NCBI GenBank assembly: GCA_036788295.1
Contig: DAIQNR010000002.1
Coordinates: 62,001-126,000, forward strand
Length of the DNA stretch: 64,000 nt
Reading direction: 5' to 3'
Source: JAHQVK01 sp036788295
Lineage (GTDB): Bacteria; Myxococcota; Kuafuiibacteriia; Kuafuiibacteriales; Kuafuiibacteriaceae
Shown here: piece by piece, positions 45,037 to 53,726 of the stretch
Numbering within the stretch: the first letter of the stretch is position 1
Layout of the letters: each line of letters begins with the position of its first letter
The notes under the pieces: generated by a model
What the model saw: the letters and a program-made list of their open reading frames with translations, nothing else
Databases searched by the model: none
What the model was told of the DNA's origin: nothing
Made by a program: the position numbers and the translations under genes

Positions 45037-45555
45037 ATGAACCGTCCTGCGCTCGCCCTCGTCGCGCTGCTCGGCCTCGGGCAACCGGCCTGCAGTCTCT
45101 TCGACACCGACTTCGAAGGGAGCATCCGCCTCAGCTTCCAGATCGACGATCCGGACCCCGCGTATTCGGACATCGAGGAGTTCCGCCCCAGCGAAAACGA
45201 TGACTTCCGGAACAACCGGGACCGCATCAAGGACGGGCGCATCGAGTCCATGGAATTTCGATTCCTCCGGATCGACCAGGCGAACCGGGCGAGCCTCATC
45301 GGCGGACAAGCCAACGTGCGTCAGCAGGGAGGAGACTGGGTGGAAGGCGTGACGGCCTGGGAGGGCATCTACGTCAACGAGGGCAACGTGTTCTTCGTGC
45401 CCGTCCCCGGGGACCGCCAGGCCGTTCTCTCGGAGCTCGTATTCGGTCAAGAAGACCCGGTGCTCGAGATCGACGTCAACGGCTTCGCTGACCAATCTCC
45501 GGTCCGCTTCGACATGCAGGTGACGCTGAACATGGTGTTCACGGCAGGGCTGTAG
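45037..45555 (+). CDS. Hypothetical lipoprotein
   Basis: 172 residues from ATG at 45037. The signal LALVALLGLGQPAC ends in a lipidated Cys. The mature part is acidic and beta-rich (SIRLSFQIDDPDPAYSDIEEF, GNVFFVPVPGDRQAVLSELVFGQED, FDMQVTLNMVFTAG), with an overall immunoglobulin-like or lipocalin-like look. No known family is recognised. The gene begins 20 bases after the SLC13 transporter, so it may be co-transcribed. It converges with the gene at 45589. Confidence 0.77.
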   Translation: MNRPALALVALLGLGQPACSLFDTDFEGSIRLSFQIDDPDPAYSDIEEFRPSENDDFRNNRDRIKDGRIESMEFRFLRIDQANRASLIGGQANVRQQGGDWVEGVTAWEGIYVNEGNVFFVPVPGDRQAVLSELVFGQEDPVLEIDVNGFADQSPVRFDMQVTLNMVFTAGL

Positions 45556-45588
45556 TCGTCGGTTTCGGCTCCCCGGGGGGCGGTGCCC

Positions 45589-46821
45589 TCAGCGGAGGCT
45601 GCGCTTCGATTCGGAGGCGCCGCGGCCGCTGCCCCGGTAGGGCCGAAAGTGGGCTTCCGAGCGGCGGAGGGCGTCGAGCTTCGTCAACTCCTCCACCGGG
45701 TAGGCGCCGGGGGTTCCGGGCGGGAGGCGCTCAGCGATGAAGCCGAGCACCCGGCTGCGGACCAGGTGCCCAGCGCGACCCCGGGCGTCGTCGCCGGTCT
45801 CGACGGCCCCGTCCCAGATTTCGAACAGCAGCTTTCGGCGCTCGGCCCAAGACATCTCGTCCCGGCCCACGATCGACTCGAGCCGCGGCTCGAGCGCTTC
45901 GAGCGCGTCGCGCAGGTTGCTCTTCAGGGCGTGCGCTCGCAGCTTCTCCCTGAGCCCTTCCGTCTGCTCGAGAAACCGCTTCTTTCGGTGAAGGTAGGGG
46001 TCGGACCGAAGGGAGCGCATCGCGGAGTCGGTGACGTCGAAGACGAGGATGGACGAGGAGGCAGGGCTGGTTCCGCGCAGGCCTGCCTGCACCTCGACGT
46101 CCTCGAACCAGAAGCTGCCGTCAGGCGCGATGTGGGCCACGAACGAGCCGGCGTCGGACACGTAGCCTCCATCCTCGGTGGGACGGAGCCGTGGGCGCTC
46201 CTCACGCACGTCGAGCGCGGCGCCCGCGCCGAACCCCGAGCCGGCCCTGCTTCCGGTGCGCGGCGAGGCCAGGCCCAGGACCGGCGGCGGACCCTCGGAA
46301 CCGGGAGCGGACGGCGGGCCGAGCACCAACGACCGCGCCGCGTCGAGGTCGGAATCGAGGTCCGAATCCGAATCCGGCTGCGAATCCGGCCGCGAATCCG
46401 GCTCCGTATTCGAATCCGAATCCGAATCCGAGCGATCGCCGGTCGAAGGAGCGGACTTTGGGACCGAGGGCGGAGCAGGGGGAGCCATCGAAGGCCGTGC
46501 CCCAGCCATCCGTCGGCGTTTTGCGCCATCGGACCGGGCGGACGTTCGGGGACCTCGCGAACCCGGAGCCGGCTCGACCGAATCGACCGCTCCCTCGACC
46601 GGGGCGTCAGAATCCCGCCCGAGCTCGGCCAGAGGCGGAGCAGGCACCCACCGCCAGCGCTGTGCCGACTCGGTCCCGCCGTGCGGCGGACCGCTCGGGC
46701 CCCCCCTGGCGTTTCCGGGGCGGTCACCCGGCGAACGCAGGTCCGAAAACGCGCGGTGCGGGTCGAGCGGGGCCACGAGCACGACGGCGTGGGCGACTAT
46801 GGCCACTCCACCGGCGAGCAC
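45589..46821 (-). CDS. Single-pass membrane protein with Ser/Asp repeat linker, conserved myxobacterial type
   Basis: 410 residues from GTG at 46821, although the frame is open for another 27 codons without a standard start. One N-terminal membrane helix (LAGGVAIVAHAVVLVAP) is followed by a Pro/Ser-rich linker with a Ser/Asp repeat (about 130-165, SDSDSNTEPDS, PDSQPDSDSDLDSD). The C-terminal 200 residues are folded: SFVAHIAPDGSFWFEDVEVQ, then FDVTDSAMRSLRSDPYLHRKKRFLEQTEGLREKL and LPPGTPGAYPVEELTKLDALR. The C-terminal domain resembles a conserved hypothetical family I associate with Myxococcota; its function is not known. The repeat is encoded by a hexanucleotide-rich tract. Confidence 0.78.
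   Translation of the reverse strand: MLAGGVAIVAHAVVLVAPLDPHRAFSDLRSPGDRPGNARGGPSGPPHGGTESAQRWRWVPAPPLAELGRDSDAPVEGAVDSVEPAPGSRGPRTSARSDGAKRRRMAGARPSMAPPAPPSVPKSAPSTGDRSDSDSDSNTEPDSRPDSQPDSDSDLDSDLDAARSLVLGPPSAPGSEGPPPVLGLASPRTGSRAGSGFGAGAALDVREERPRLRPTEDGGYVSDAGSFVAHIAPDGSFWFEDVEVQAGLRGTSPASSSILVFDVTDSAMRSLRSDPYLHRKKRFLEQTEGLREKLRAHALKSNLRDALEALEPRLESIVGRDEMSWAERRKLLFEIWDGAVETGDDARGRAGHLVRSRVLGFIAERLPPGTPGAYPVEELTKLDALRRSEAHFRPYRGSGRGASESKRSLR
46343..46435. repeat. Degenerate hexanucleotide (CGAATC) repeat in coding sequence
   Basis: CGAATC recurs with one or two variant hexamers in between, giving the encoded Ser-Asp/Pro-Asp-Ser repeat of the minus-strand gene. Since the unit is six bases, length changes keep the frame and would alter only linker length. 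Confidence 0.8.
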
Positions 46822-46897
46822 CCATGACCGCCCGCCCCGGTGACTTTCCGGTGGACCACCCGTTTCGGGTGCGCGGACTTTGCGGTACGGCTCAGCG

Positions 46898-47911
46898 ATG
46901 TCCTACGTCCCCTTGCAACTCATAGTGCGTTGCAGCAAAACGGCGGCGCTGTCGCTCGCCCTTCTGTGTCCAACGGTCGCGGTAGCGCAAAAACTCCCGA
47001 CGAAGCCGCTCGAGACCGCAAAGGAGCTGCGCGCCCGCGACCCGGGTCCATCCGAGCGGCTCGCATCGGAGCACACGGTGGTGGCCCGCGTGAACCCGTT
47101 CGGTCTCATCTACTTCTCCCGACTGAGCTACCGGGTGCGGCTCTTCGACTCCGACAGCCCCCTGACCAAGGACAACTACTTCGGCATCGGCATCGCCCCG
47201 TCGGCGTCGCCCGCGTTCGCTCGGGCCGGGTTCTTGCTCGAGGTGCAGCCTCTGTCGATTCTGCAGCTGTGGGCGACCTACGAGGCGGTCGGCTACTTCG
47301 GCTCGTTTCAGTTCTTCCAGTCGTTTCCCGGCGTCTCCTCGAACCATAGCGACACCCGGCTCGACGAGCTGCGCGACCTCGAGGATGGCGACCCGGCCAA
47401 GCGCTATTCCACGTTCGGCACCCAGCTCAACCTGGGGGCGAAGCTCCAGGCGAAGGTCGGTCCGGTGGCGGCGCGCAACCTGACCCGGTTCGCTCGGGGC
47501 AGCTACGATCTGCGAGAAGGTGACCGGACCTACTACGACGTGCTCTTCGACGTGCTCGCCCCGAACGACGGCTGGTACGTCGTGAACGACCTCGATCTGC
47601 TCTTCGTCACGCCGTTCGGGCTGACGGTGGGAGCCCGGTATACGATGACCCATGCCTTCTACGAGGACCGGCATTTTGCGGAGGGCGAGGACCGCACCAA
47701 CCCGAACACGCCCCACCATCGAATCGGCCCCTTCTTCGCGTACACGTTTTGGGATGACAACGGTGCCTCGAAGTTCGACCGCCCGACGGTGCTCCTCATC
47801 GTGAACTGGTGGCTCGAGCATCGCTACCGCACCGGCCAGGACGTCAGCCAAGCGTTCCCCTACGCGGTCCTCGGCTTCTCGGTGGCCGGCGACCTCTTCT
47901 CGAGGAATTGA
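46898..47911 (+). CDS. Probable outer-membrane beta-barrel protein
   Basis: 337 residues from ATG at 46898. Signal peptide TAALSLALLCPTVAVAQ. The mature protein is rich in alternating aromatic/polar strands (VNPFGLIYFSRLSYRVRLFD, ILQLWATYEAVGYFGSFQFF, YFGIGIAPSASPAFARAGFL, GLTVGARYTMTHAFYEDRHF, PTVLLIVNWWLEHRYRTGQD), as in 8-12-stranded barrels. It probably sits in the outer membrane. The last residue is Asn, not the usual aromatic BAM signal. Specific function not recognisable. It is followed by a terminator-like hairpin. Confidence 0.75.
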   Translation: MSYVPLQLIVRCSKTAALSLALLCPTVAVAQKLPTKPLETAKELRARDPGPSERLASEHTVVARVNPFGLIYFSRLSYRVRLFDSDSPLTKDNYFGIGIAPSASPAFARAGFLLEVQPLSILQLWATYEAVGYFGSFQFFQSFPGVSSNHSDTRLDELRDLEDGDPAKRYSTFGTQLNLGAKLQAKVGPVAARNLTRFARGSYDLREGDRTYYDVLFDVLAPNDGWYVVNDLDLLFVTPFGLTVGARYTMTHAFYEDRHFAEGEDRTNPNTPHHRIGPFFAYTFWDDNGASKFDRPTVLLIVNWWLEHRYRTGQDVSQAFPYAVLGFSVAGDLFSRN

Positions 47912-47923
47912 GACGGGCGCGTC

Positions 47924-47948
47924 CCGGGCTCCGTTTGGCCCGGTCTTT
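47924..47948 (+). terminator. Intrinsic terminator candidate
   Basis: CCGGGC (47924-47929) and GCCCGG (47938-47943) can form a 6-bp stem with an 8-nt loop, followed by TCTTTC. It lies 13 bases after the barrel gene stop and before the convergent protease gene. Confidence 0.45.
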
Positions 47949-47972
47949 CGCAGTGGCGAGGGGCTCCCGCGG

Positions 47973-50900
47973 TCATGGGGAGCCTTCCCTTCGCTCCGCC
48001 ACCGCCGCGGTCGCTGCCGAGCGGGACACGAAGATCGTGCGCTGGGTGACGAGCTTGTCGTCCACCCGAGCCACCACCGTGATGCGGTTGAGCCCCTCCT
48101 GAAGGTCGAGCGGCACCGAGAACGGGATTCGCGCCGCTTCGTCGCTCGGCTTGCGCCAGCCATCGACCTCTCCGGTCGCGCTCGCCGCCGGGTCGCCGGC
48201 GAAGCGCTCGAAGTACAGCTTGTCCTCGTTGAGGGTGATGAACATGTCCCGGAGGCTGCGACCGAGCACCTCTCCGGTCAGGGTCAGCCGAGGCCCGACC
48301 ACCGGCGCTGCCCCTGGCTCGCCCTCGATCCGGACCTTGGGCGCGAGCAGCATGGGATGGTAGGCGACCGTCGCGTCCTCCCTGGCTCCCTTCGCCGCGG
48401 CCTCCATCGCCGCTCGCCGGACGAACGCCGGCGCCCCGCTCGGCAGCCGAACCCGGAACCAGCTGCCGTACTTCGCCTCCGCCGGGACGACCGCGCCGGG
48501 GGGGAGGACGCCGATCACCGCGCTGTTGGCCGCCGCGCCTTGGTGCACGGTCGTGGCCCGCCGGGTCCGCTTGAGGCGGTCGATCCGCTCCGACGGCGAG
48601 GGCGCCCGGGGCCGGAACGTCAGGTCCACCCTCGACTCGAGCCAGGCCCCGGTCGGCGGATCGTACACCGCGACCTCGATCGGGAGCAGGGACCCCGACG
48701 GCGACTCCGGCACGCGAAATCGAAGCGACGCCCGACCGGTCTCGCCCGGGGCCAGCGCCCCGATCCGAGCCCGGCCGCGCTCGAGAAAGAGGTCCTCCTT
48801 GGCGCCCGACTTGAGCCGAACCGAGACCTGCTCGGCGGGCGCGTCGCCGACGTTGGTCACGAGTACTTCGAATTCCACCCCTTCGCCGGCCTCGAGCAAG
48901 CCGTCTCCGTCGCCTCTTTCTCGGTCGTCGAACACCCAGGTCGCCGCCAGCACCGGTTTTGGGACCCGCCGGGCGTGCACCGCCACCGAGGCTTCGATCG
49001 GGAGGAGCTGGTCTTCCGCCTCGAGCGTCATTCGCACCGGATCGGTTCGGTCGAAGTCGTCCCTCGGCAGACGGGTGCGCACGCTCCACGTCCGGGAGCC
49101 GCCGGGAGGCACCGCCCCGAACATCAACTCTCGACCCTCGAACGCGGCGTTCTCCGACCGCAACACCCCGTGGACTCGATGCACCGGTTCCGGCCCGTGG
49201 TTGGTCACCGTGGCCACCACCTCCACCTCCGAACCGGCCAGCGGCTCCCCCTTCAGCTCGAGTCGGGCTTCGAGCGCGGGCGCCCGAGGCGAGCGGCGGG
49301 GGGCCCGAGTCCAGTCCACGCCGAGCTTCTCGAGGCGCTCCATCATGGCCCGCTCCTCGGCGCCGGCCGTCGTCTCCACCAGGGTCCGAGCGCGGGCGAG
49401 GCTCTTGGTGCGGGTCGGGTTCGCCGTGGACAGCAGGTAGCGGCGGGCGAACTCGACCGGGAAGTCGCGGGCTCGGACCGGCTCCTCCTCTCCGTCCTCC
49501 GCCTCCTGCTCGCCCCGAACGAGGTACCCGAAGCTGTAGGTCGGACGACTCGGCTCGACCGGGGTTCGTCCGGCCCGCTCGAGGTGGCGCTCGAGGCTCC
49601 GCTCCCGATGGCTCTCGTCCTCGTAGTACCGGCGCACCGAGCGCTCCGAGATCCAGGTGGGCATCAAGCGGATGTCCGGCTCCACCCCTTCGTTTTGGAT
49701 CGAGACGTCCCCTGGGGTGAGGTACTGGGCGATGGTGAGCTTGAGGGCCGAGCGGTCCGCGAAGTCGTAGAGGACTTGCACCGAGCCCTTCCCGAACGTG
49801 GTCTCGCCGATGATGGTGGCGCGATCGAGGTTCTTGAGTGCGCCGGCGACGATCTCGGACGCCGAGGCGGAGCCTCGGTTCACCAGGACGGCGAGGGGCA
49901 GGTCGGATTTCGTACCCGACCAGCGGGCCCGTTTCGGCTCCCGAAGCTTGTTGCCGTACCCGACGGTGGTCACGATGTCGCCTGAGGTGAGGAACTTGTC
50001 GCTGATCCGAGTCGCCTGCTCGAGCAGGCCTCCGGGGTTGTTGCGCAGGTCGAGGACCAGGCCCCGCAACTTGCCTTTTGCGCTCTTCTCCAGCTTCTCG
50101 AGGTGCTCCTCGAGGTCCCGTCCCGTGTTCTGCTGGAAGCTCTTCACCTTGATGTAGCCCACGCCGTCGGACAGCAGCTCGCTCTCGACCGACTCGAGCT
50201 TGATCTGCTCTCGGACCATCGAGAACTGCTTCGGTTCCGACCAGCCGGTCCGGTCCACCCAGATCGTGACCTTCGAGCCCCGGGGGCCCCGGAGCAGCTG
50301 CACCGCCTCGTCGACCGGCATCGACACCGTGGAGACGTCGCCGATGCGGCTGATCACGTCGCCGGCCTCGAGACCGGCCCTGGACGCTGGGGTCCCGTCG
50401 ATGGGCGAGATGATGGTGAGGCGGCCGTCACGAAGGGAGATGACGATGCCGAGCCCGCCGAATTCGCCTTTCGTCGACGTCTTCATCTCCGCGAAGGCCT
50501 CTGGTCTGAGCAGGATGCTGTGCGGGTCGAGCGTGGACAGGGCGCCGTTGATGGCCGCGTACTCGATGAGCCGCATGTCCTCCTGCGGGGGGAGATTCTT
50601 CTCGAAGAAGCGGAACACGTCCCGCAGCTTCAGGTTGATCTCCCAGAGGTTCTGGACGTCGTTCACGACCGTCTTGGTCTTGCCCATGACCTCGATGGAG
50701 ATGCGGTTGCCCTCGGTGTGCACCAGCACCTCGGCGATCTGGCGCTCGATCTCCTCGAGCGCTCGCTGGAGCATCTCCGAGGGGACGACCCGGTCCGGTT
50801 CGACGTAGTGGTCCTTCACATGGAGCGCCACGTTGGAGAACACGGTCAGCGCCGACAGCCGGTACCGGTCATCGCCGTGGCCACGGCCCAGGCCGCCGAG

Positions 50901-51041
50901 CAGCTCCGTGGTCTCACCGCCGGAGGCGACCACCGCCGCTGGGCGTCCGCTCGCGCGCACCGTGGACACCTGAAGGCCCAAGGAGGCGACTCCGAAGCAG
51001 AGCGCGGTCAGGACCAGGGTTCTCACGATCAGCTTCAACAT
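47973..51041 (-). CDS. S41 C-terminal processing protease with PDZ, CARDB-like and SH3 domains
   Basis: 1022 residues from ATG at 51041, preceded by GGAGG. Membrane-anchor or signal helix at 2-25 (LIVRTLVLTALCFGVASLGL). PDZ at about 190-275 (GTPASRAGLEAGDVISRIGD). The S41 catalytic domain has GLVLDLRNNPGGLL, the Ser motif NRGSASASEIVAGAL (about 388-402) and the catalytic Lys in GETTFGKGSVQ (418). From about 590 there are two CARDB/DUF11-like beta domains, an SH3-like domain (about 850-905, ATTVHQGAAANSAVIGVLPPG) and a final Ig-like domain. Normal CtpA is about 400-450 residues, so the tail more than doubles the protein. Periplasmic processing of secreted proteins is the expected role. An alternative in-frame ATG lies at 51071 in the upstream repeat. 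Confidence 0.93.
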   Translation of the reverse strand: MLKLIVRTLVLTALCFGVASLGLQVSTVRASGRPAAVVASGGETTELLGGLGRGHGDDRYRLSALTVFSNVALHVKDHYVEPDRVVPSEMLQRALEEIERQIAEVLVHTEGNRISIEVMGKTKTVVNDVQNLWEINLKLRDVFRFFEKNLPPQEDMRLIEYAAINGALSTLDPHSILLRPEAFAEMKTSTKGEFGGLGIVISLRDGRLTIISPIDGTPASRAGLEAGDVISRIGDVSTVSMPVDEAVQLLRGPRGSKVTIWVDRTGWSEPKQFSMVREQIKLESVESELLSDGVGYIKVKSFQQNTGRDLEEHLEKLEKSAKGKLRGLVLDLRNNPGGLLEQATRISDKFLTSGDIVTTVGYGNKLREPKRARWSGTKSDLPLAVLVNRGSASASEIVAGALKNLDRATIIGETTFGKGSVQVLYDFADRSALKLTIAQYLTPGDVSIQNEGVEPDIRLMPTWISERSVRRYYEDESHRERSLERHLERAGRTPVEPSRPTYSFGYLVRGEQEAEDGEEEPVRARDFPVEFARRYLLSTANPTRTKSLARARTLVETTAGAEERAMMERLEKLGVDWTRAPRRSPRAPALEARLELKGEPLAGSEVEVVATVTNHGPEPVHRVHGVLRSENAAFEGRELMFGAVPPGGSRTWSVRTRLPRDDFDRTDPVRMTLEAEDQLLPIEASVAVHARRVPKPVLAATWVFDDRERGDGDGLLEAGEGVEFEVLVTNVGDAPAEQVSVRLKSGAKEDLFLERGRARIGALAPGETGRASLRFRVPESPSGSLLPIEVAVYDPPTGAWLESRVDLTFRPRAPSPSERIDRLKRTRRATTVHQGAAANSAVIGVLPPGAVVPAEAKYGSWFRVRLPSGAPAFVRRAAMEAAAKGAREDATVAYHPMLLAPKVRIEGEPGAAPVVGPRLTLTGEVLGRSLRDMFITLNEDKLYFERFAGDPAASATGEVDGWRKPSDEAARIPFSVPLDLQEGLNRITVVARVDDKLVTQRTIFVSRSAATAAVAERREGSP

Positions 51042-51104
51042 GCGCCTCCAGTCATGTGCACCTCCGGTCATTTGCGCCTCCGGTCATGGGTGCCTTCGGT
51101 CGCG
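51041..51104 (-). promoter_or_regulatory. 16-bp tandem repeats, each a Shine-Dalgarno/ATG unit, in the protease leader
   Basis: Units at 51041-51056, 51057-51072 and 51073-51088, with a decayed fourth unit to 51104. On the minus strand each reads approximately CATGACCGGAGGCGCA, pairing an ATG with a GGAGG. Three upstream ATGs result: 51087 starts an 11-codon reading frame ending just before the next unit, 51071 is in frame with the protease, and 51055 starts a 6-codon frame overlapping the protease start. Leader peptides or translational coupling are inferred. Confidence 0.7.
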
Positions 51105-51149
51105 GCCATGCGGTCCATCGTTCTCCGAGGTCGCTCCGCTGGTCCATGC

Positions 51150-53057
51150 CTAGGGGGCATTGGCCACGAAGATCGGTCCCCGGTAGCGGGCATTGCGCGT
51201 GGTGCCGTCGGGGAGGCGAACGCCGAATTCGAGGATCACCTCGGCTGCTTTTCCGACCGCCACCGGGATTTTCACGTCGTAGAGGAGGAGAAACGAGCCG
51301 ACCTGCTCGCCCCTGAGGTTCGCGAGCGCCTGTTCGAACTCCCCGGGGCTCTCGACGCCGACGAGTCGCCCCCGCGAAAAGGTGGCGAGGTCCTCGATCG
51401 CCTCCGGGAACGCTCCGTCGCTCGTCGTCATGACCACGTCGACCCGGTGACCTCGCCGCGATCCGGGGCGCCGCTCCACGGCGGTGAGGGCGCGGTCGAG
51501 CAGGGCCGCGTCGGCCGGTCCGGGCAGCGCGCCGAGCGCGACGAGGATCAGGCTCTCGGAGCGGGTACCTCGCTGGCCGAGGCCTTCGGCCGCCGCGATC
51601 ACCGCCGGCAGCAGGGCGCTCGACCCTTCTCCGCTCGACCGAGCGAGGTCGGCGAGCACGCGATCTGCGGCCGCGCGGTCGGTCGTCGGGTCCAGCACCC
51701 GCTCGACGCCGCCGCCGGTCGTGAAGACGCTCACCCGGTCCCGAGCGCGGAGGAACCGAACGTAGGAGCGAAGCCCCTCGATGAGGAACCGGTTCGGGTC
51801 CTGGTCCGCCGCCCCCGCGCTCGTGTCCACCACCAGGGCGATGTCGAGCGGACCGGACTGCACGTTGCCCTCGACCCCCCGGTTGTAGGGCAGGGAAGCT
51901 GACGTTCTCGCCGGCCGGGGATCCAGGGCGAAGTCGCGGTCGTCGGGGAAGTCGAGCTGCGCTTGCCCGAAGCCCTCGATCATGCCGTGGTTGAGCCCCC
52001 CGCCCACGCAAAGCTCGAGCCCGTCGGTGGGCAAACGGTCGTCGGGGCAGATTCCCCGGCCGTCGCGCCCGTAGGGGCTCACTCGGATCGCGATGATGCC
52101 GTCCTCCCCGTTGGTGAGCGGGGCCCACGGAAAGACGCTCGTGACGTCCACGCCCTCGAGAGGGGGATCGGGGACTCGCGCCGCGTACGGCGGCGACCGG
52201 TACCCGTTCAGATCGAAGTACTGGACTATCACCTCGTCGTCGGCGATCGCGGGGAGGCTCGCGAACCGAAACCGGCCCTCGGCGTCCGAGATCTGGGTGA
52301 GCCGAACTCCCGGATCGAGCAGGCCGATGCGCTGCGCCTCTTCTGGGTCGAGCCCGCCGGCGAAGGCCCGTTTGCCGACGTTGGCCAAGGTCACCAGCAT
52401 GTTGGGAAGCACCCGGCCGGCGACGTCGATGCGCCCGTCGGCGTTCGGCTGCGACACCTGCAGGCTGCCCTCCGGAAACTCGTAGTACTCGTTCTCGAAC
52501 TGGGCGCAGTCGCGGTCGCGGTTGCAGCGCACCACCCCCGGTTCGGGGACCGTGGTCGTCTCCTCGCACTCGAGGCCGGCTTCTTGGTCCCGCTCTCGCT
52601 CGTAGATGGTCTGGCACCTCGAGGTGGCGGCGCAGCAGACGTGGGGTACGAACGGCGCGATTGTCGCCGGCACCTCGACGAACAAGGGAGCGCCGGCGGG
52701 GCCGCGGTCTCGAGCGGTCAGCCCTCGAATCTCCAGCACCTCCCCGGAGAGCGCCCGCACCTGGAACTCGAAGCTGCCGTCGGGTTCGACCTCGGCGAAC
52801 ACCCGATGCCCGGTGGGGAAGCTCTCGACCCGAACGACGGCCAGGGACGAGGGCATCGCGCCAGGGAGCCCCCGGCCTCGGACTAGGCCGTCGGCCACCC
52901 GATCCCCGCTTGGGAAGAAGACGTAGACGAGGCTCGGATCCGGCCCTGGCAGCTGCGGCCCCTCTGGCCCGATCACGCAGGCCACGGCCAGCCCGATCCA
53001 GGCGAAGCCCAGACGGGAGGGCAGCAGCACGTCCGACGCCTTCGGGACCGACCGCAT
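51150..53057 (-). CDS. von Willebrand factor A-domain lipoprotein
   Basis: 635 residues from ATG at 53057 (MRSVPKASDVLLPSRLG). Signal with lipobox LAVAC near residue 27. Residues 40-330 contain Cys-rich and beta-sandwich parts (FVPHVCCAATSRCQTIYERE; carboxypeptidase-regulatory-like VAGRVLPNMLVTLANVGKRAF, FRFASLPAIADDEVIVQYFD). Residues about 410-600 are a vWA-like fold (DIALVVDTSAG, VFTTGGGVERVLDPTTD, LILVALGALPGPADAALLD). The MIDAS motif is DTSAG instead of DxSxS, so metal binding may be weak. The last 35 residues form a beta segment. It lies 80 bases upstream of the protease on the same strand, possibly in one transcript. Surface-exposed adhesion or scaffold function is inferred. Confidence 0.85.
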   Translation of the reverse strand: MRSVPKASDVLLPSRLGFAWIGLAVACVIGPEGPQLPGPDPSLVYVFFPSGDRVADGLVRGRGLPGAMPSSLAVVRVESFPTGHRVFAEVEPDGSFEFQVRALSGEVLEIRGLTARDRGPAGAPLFVEVPATIAPFVPHVCCAATSRCQTIYERERDQEAGLECEETTTVPEPGVVRCNRDRDCAQFENEYYEFPEGSLQVSQPNADGRIDVAGRVLPNMLVTLANVGKRAFAGGLDPEEAQRIGLLDPGVRLTQISDAEGRFRFASLPAIADDEVIVQYFDLNGYRSPPYAARVPDPPLEGVDVTSVFPWAPLTNGEDGIIAIRVSPYGRDGRGICPDDRLPTDGLELCVGGGLNHGMIEGFGQAQLDFPDDRDFALDPRPARTSASLPYNRGVEGNVQSGPLDIALVVDTSAGAADQDPNRFLIEGLRSYVRFLRARDRVSVFTTGGGVERVLDPTTDRAAADRVLADLARSSGEGSSALLPAVIAAAEGLGQRGTRSESLILVALGALPGPADAALLDRALTAVERRPGSRRGHRVDVVMTTSDGAFPEAIEDLATFSRGRLVGVESPGEFEQALANLRGEQVGSFLLLYDVKIPVAVGKAAEVILEFGVRLPDGTTRNARYRGPIFVANAP

Positions 53058-53179
53058 CGGGCGAGATGGTAGCGGCGGTGCTCGTCGCCCACAACCGAGG
53101 GGACCAAGCAACCGTCGGCGAAGGAGCTTGCCGCCGAGGTGGTCATCCAGTAAGTGCCCCCGTCCGCCATGCCGGGCGG

Positions 53180-53200
53180 GCCCACCGACGGTCGGTGGGC
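53180..53200. promoter_or_regulatory. Perfect 9-bp inverted repeat in a divergent promoter region
   Basis: GCCCACCGA-CGG-TCGGTGGGC lies 28 bases before the start of the small basic protein gene and about 120 bases from the vWA gene start. It may be an operator for a dimeric repressor or a hairpin in the 5' leader. Confidence 0.4.
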
Positions 53201-53228
53201 GCAGACCTGGCCCGCGACGAGGTCCGAA

Positions 53229-53633
53229 ATGAAGCCCACCCCCTTGCAGATCGTGAAGGAGAAGTTCGGCTCCCGGGAGGCGCTCGCCTCCCAGTTGGCC
53301 GGCATGGTCGACCGCATGCACGGCGACGGCTCCGAAGCGCAGGTCAAGTCCCGGCTGATGGGGCTGTCCAACCCGAAGCTGCTCCGGCTTTACACCGTCG
53401 AGCAGAAGGTGCGCGAAGCCTACGGAGACAAGGCGAAGCTCGTGGAGCACATCCTGAGCACCCGCCGCGAGGCCGGGCACAGCGCCGACGAGGCCTACCG
53501 GACGAAGATCGAGACCTTCACGAAGGCCCGTCTCCTCGACCTCACCAAGCAGAAGCTCGGCCCGAAGCCAGAGAAGCTGAGCCCAGAGGAGAAGCAGCGG
53601 CGAAAGCGGGGCAAGAAGGCCAACAAGGCCTGA
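53229..53633 (+). CDS. Conserved hypothetical basic protein
   Basis: 134 residues from ATG at 53229 (MKPTPLQIVKEKFGSREALA). The protein is helical and charged, with a possible helix-turn-helix-like start (LQIVKEKFGSREALASQLAG) and a strongly basic tail (KQKLGPKPEKLSPEEKQRRK, ending in KKANKA). The tail suggests nucleic-acid or ribosome association. It has the look of a housekeeping-type myxobacterial protein, but I do not recognise the family. Confidence 0.82.
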   Translation: MKPTPLQIVKEKFGSREALASQLAGMVDRMHGDGSEAQVKSRLMGLSNPKLLRLYTVEQKVREAYGDKAKLVEHILSTRREAGHSADEAYRTKIETFTKARLLDLTKQKLGPKPEKLSPEEKQRRKRGKKANKA

Positions 53634-53726
53634 GACACGCCGTTCGTTCGAAGCCCCTTCCGTCAGTCGACCGACCCTGTGTGATTTTTCGTACCTTGGG
53701 TGACATGTCGGTGGATAAGCGACGGC

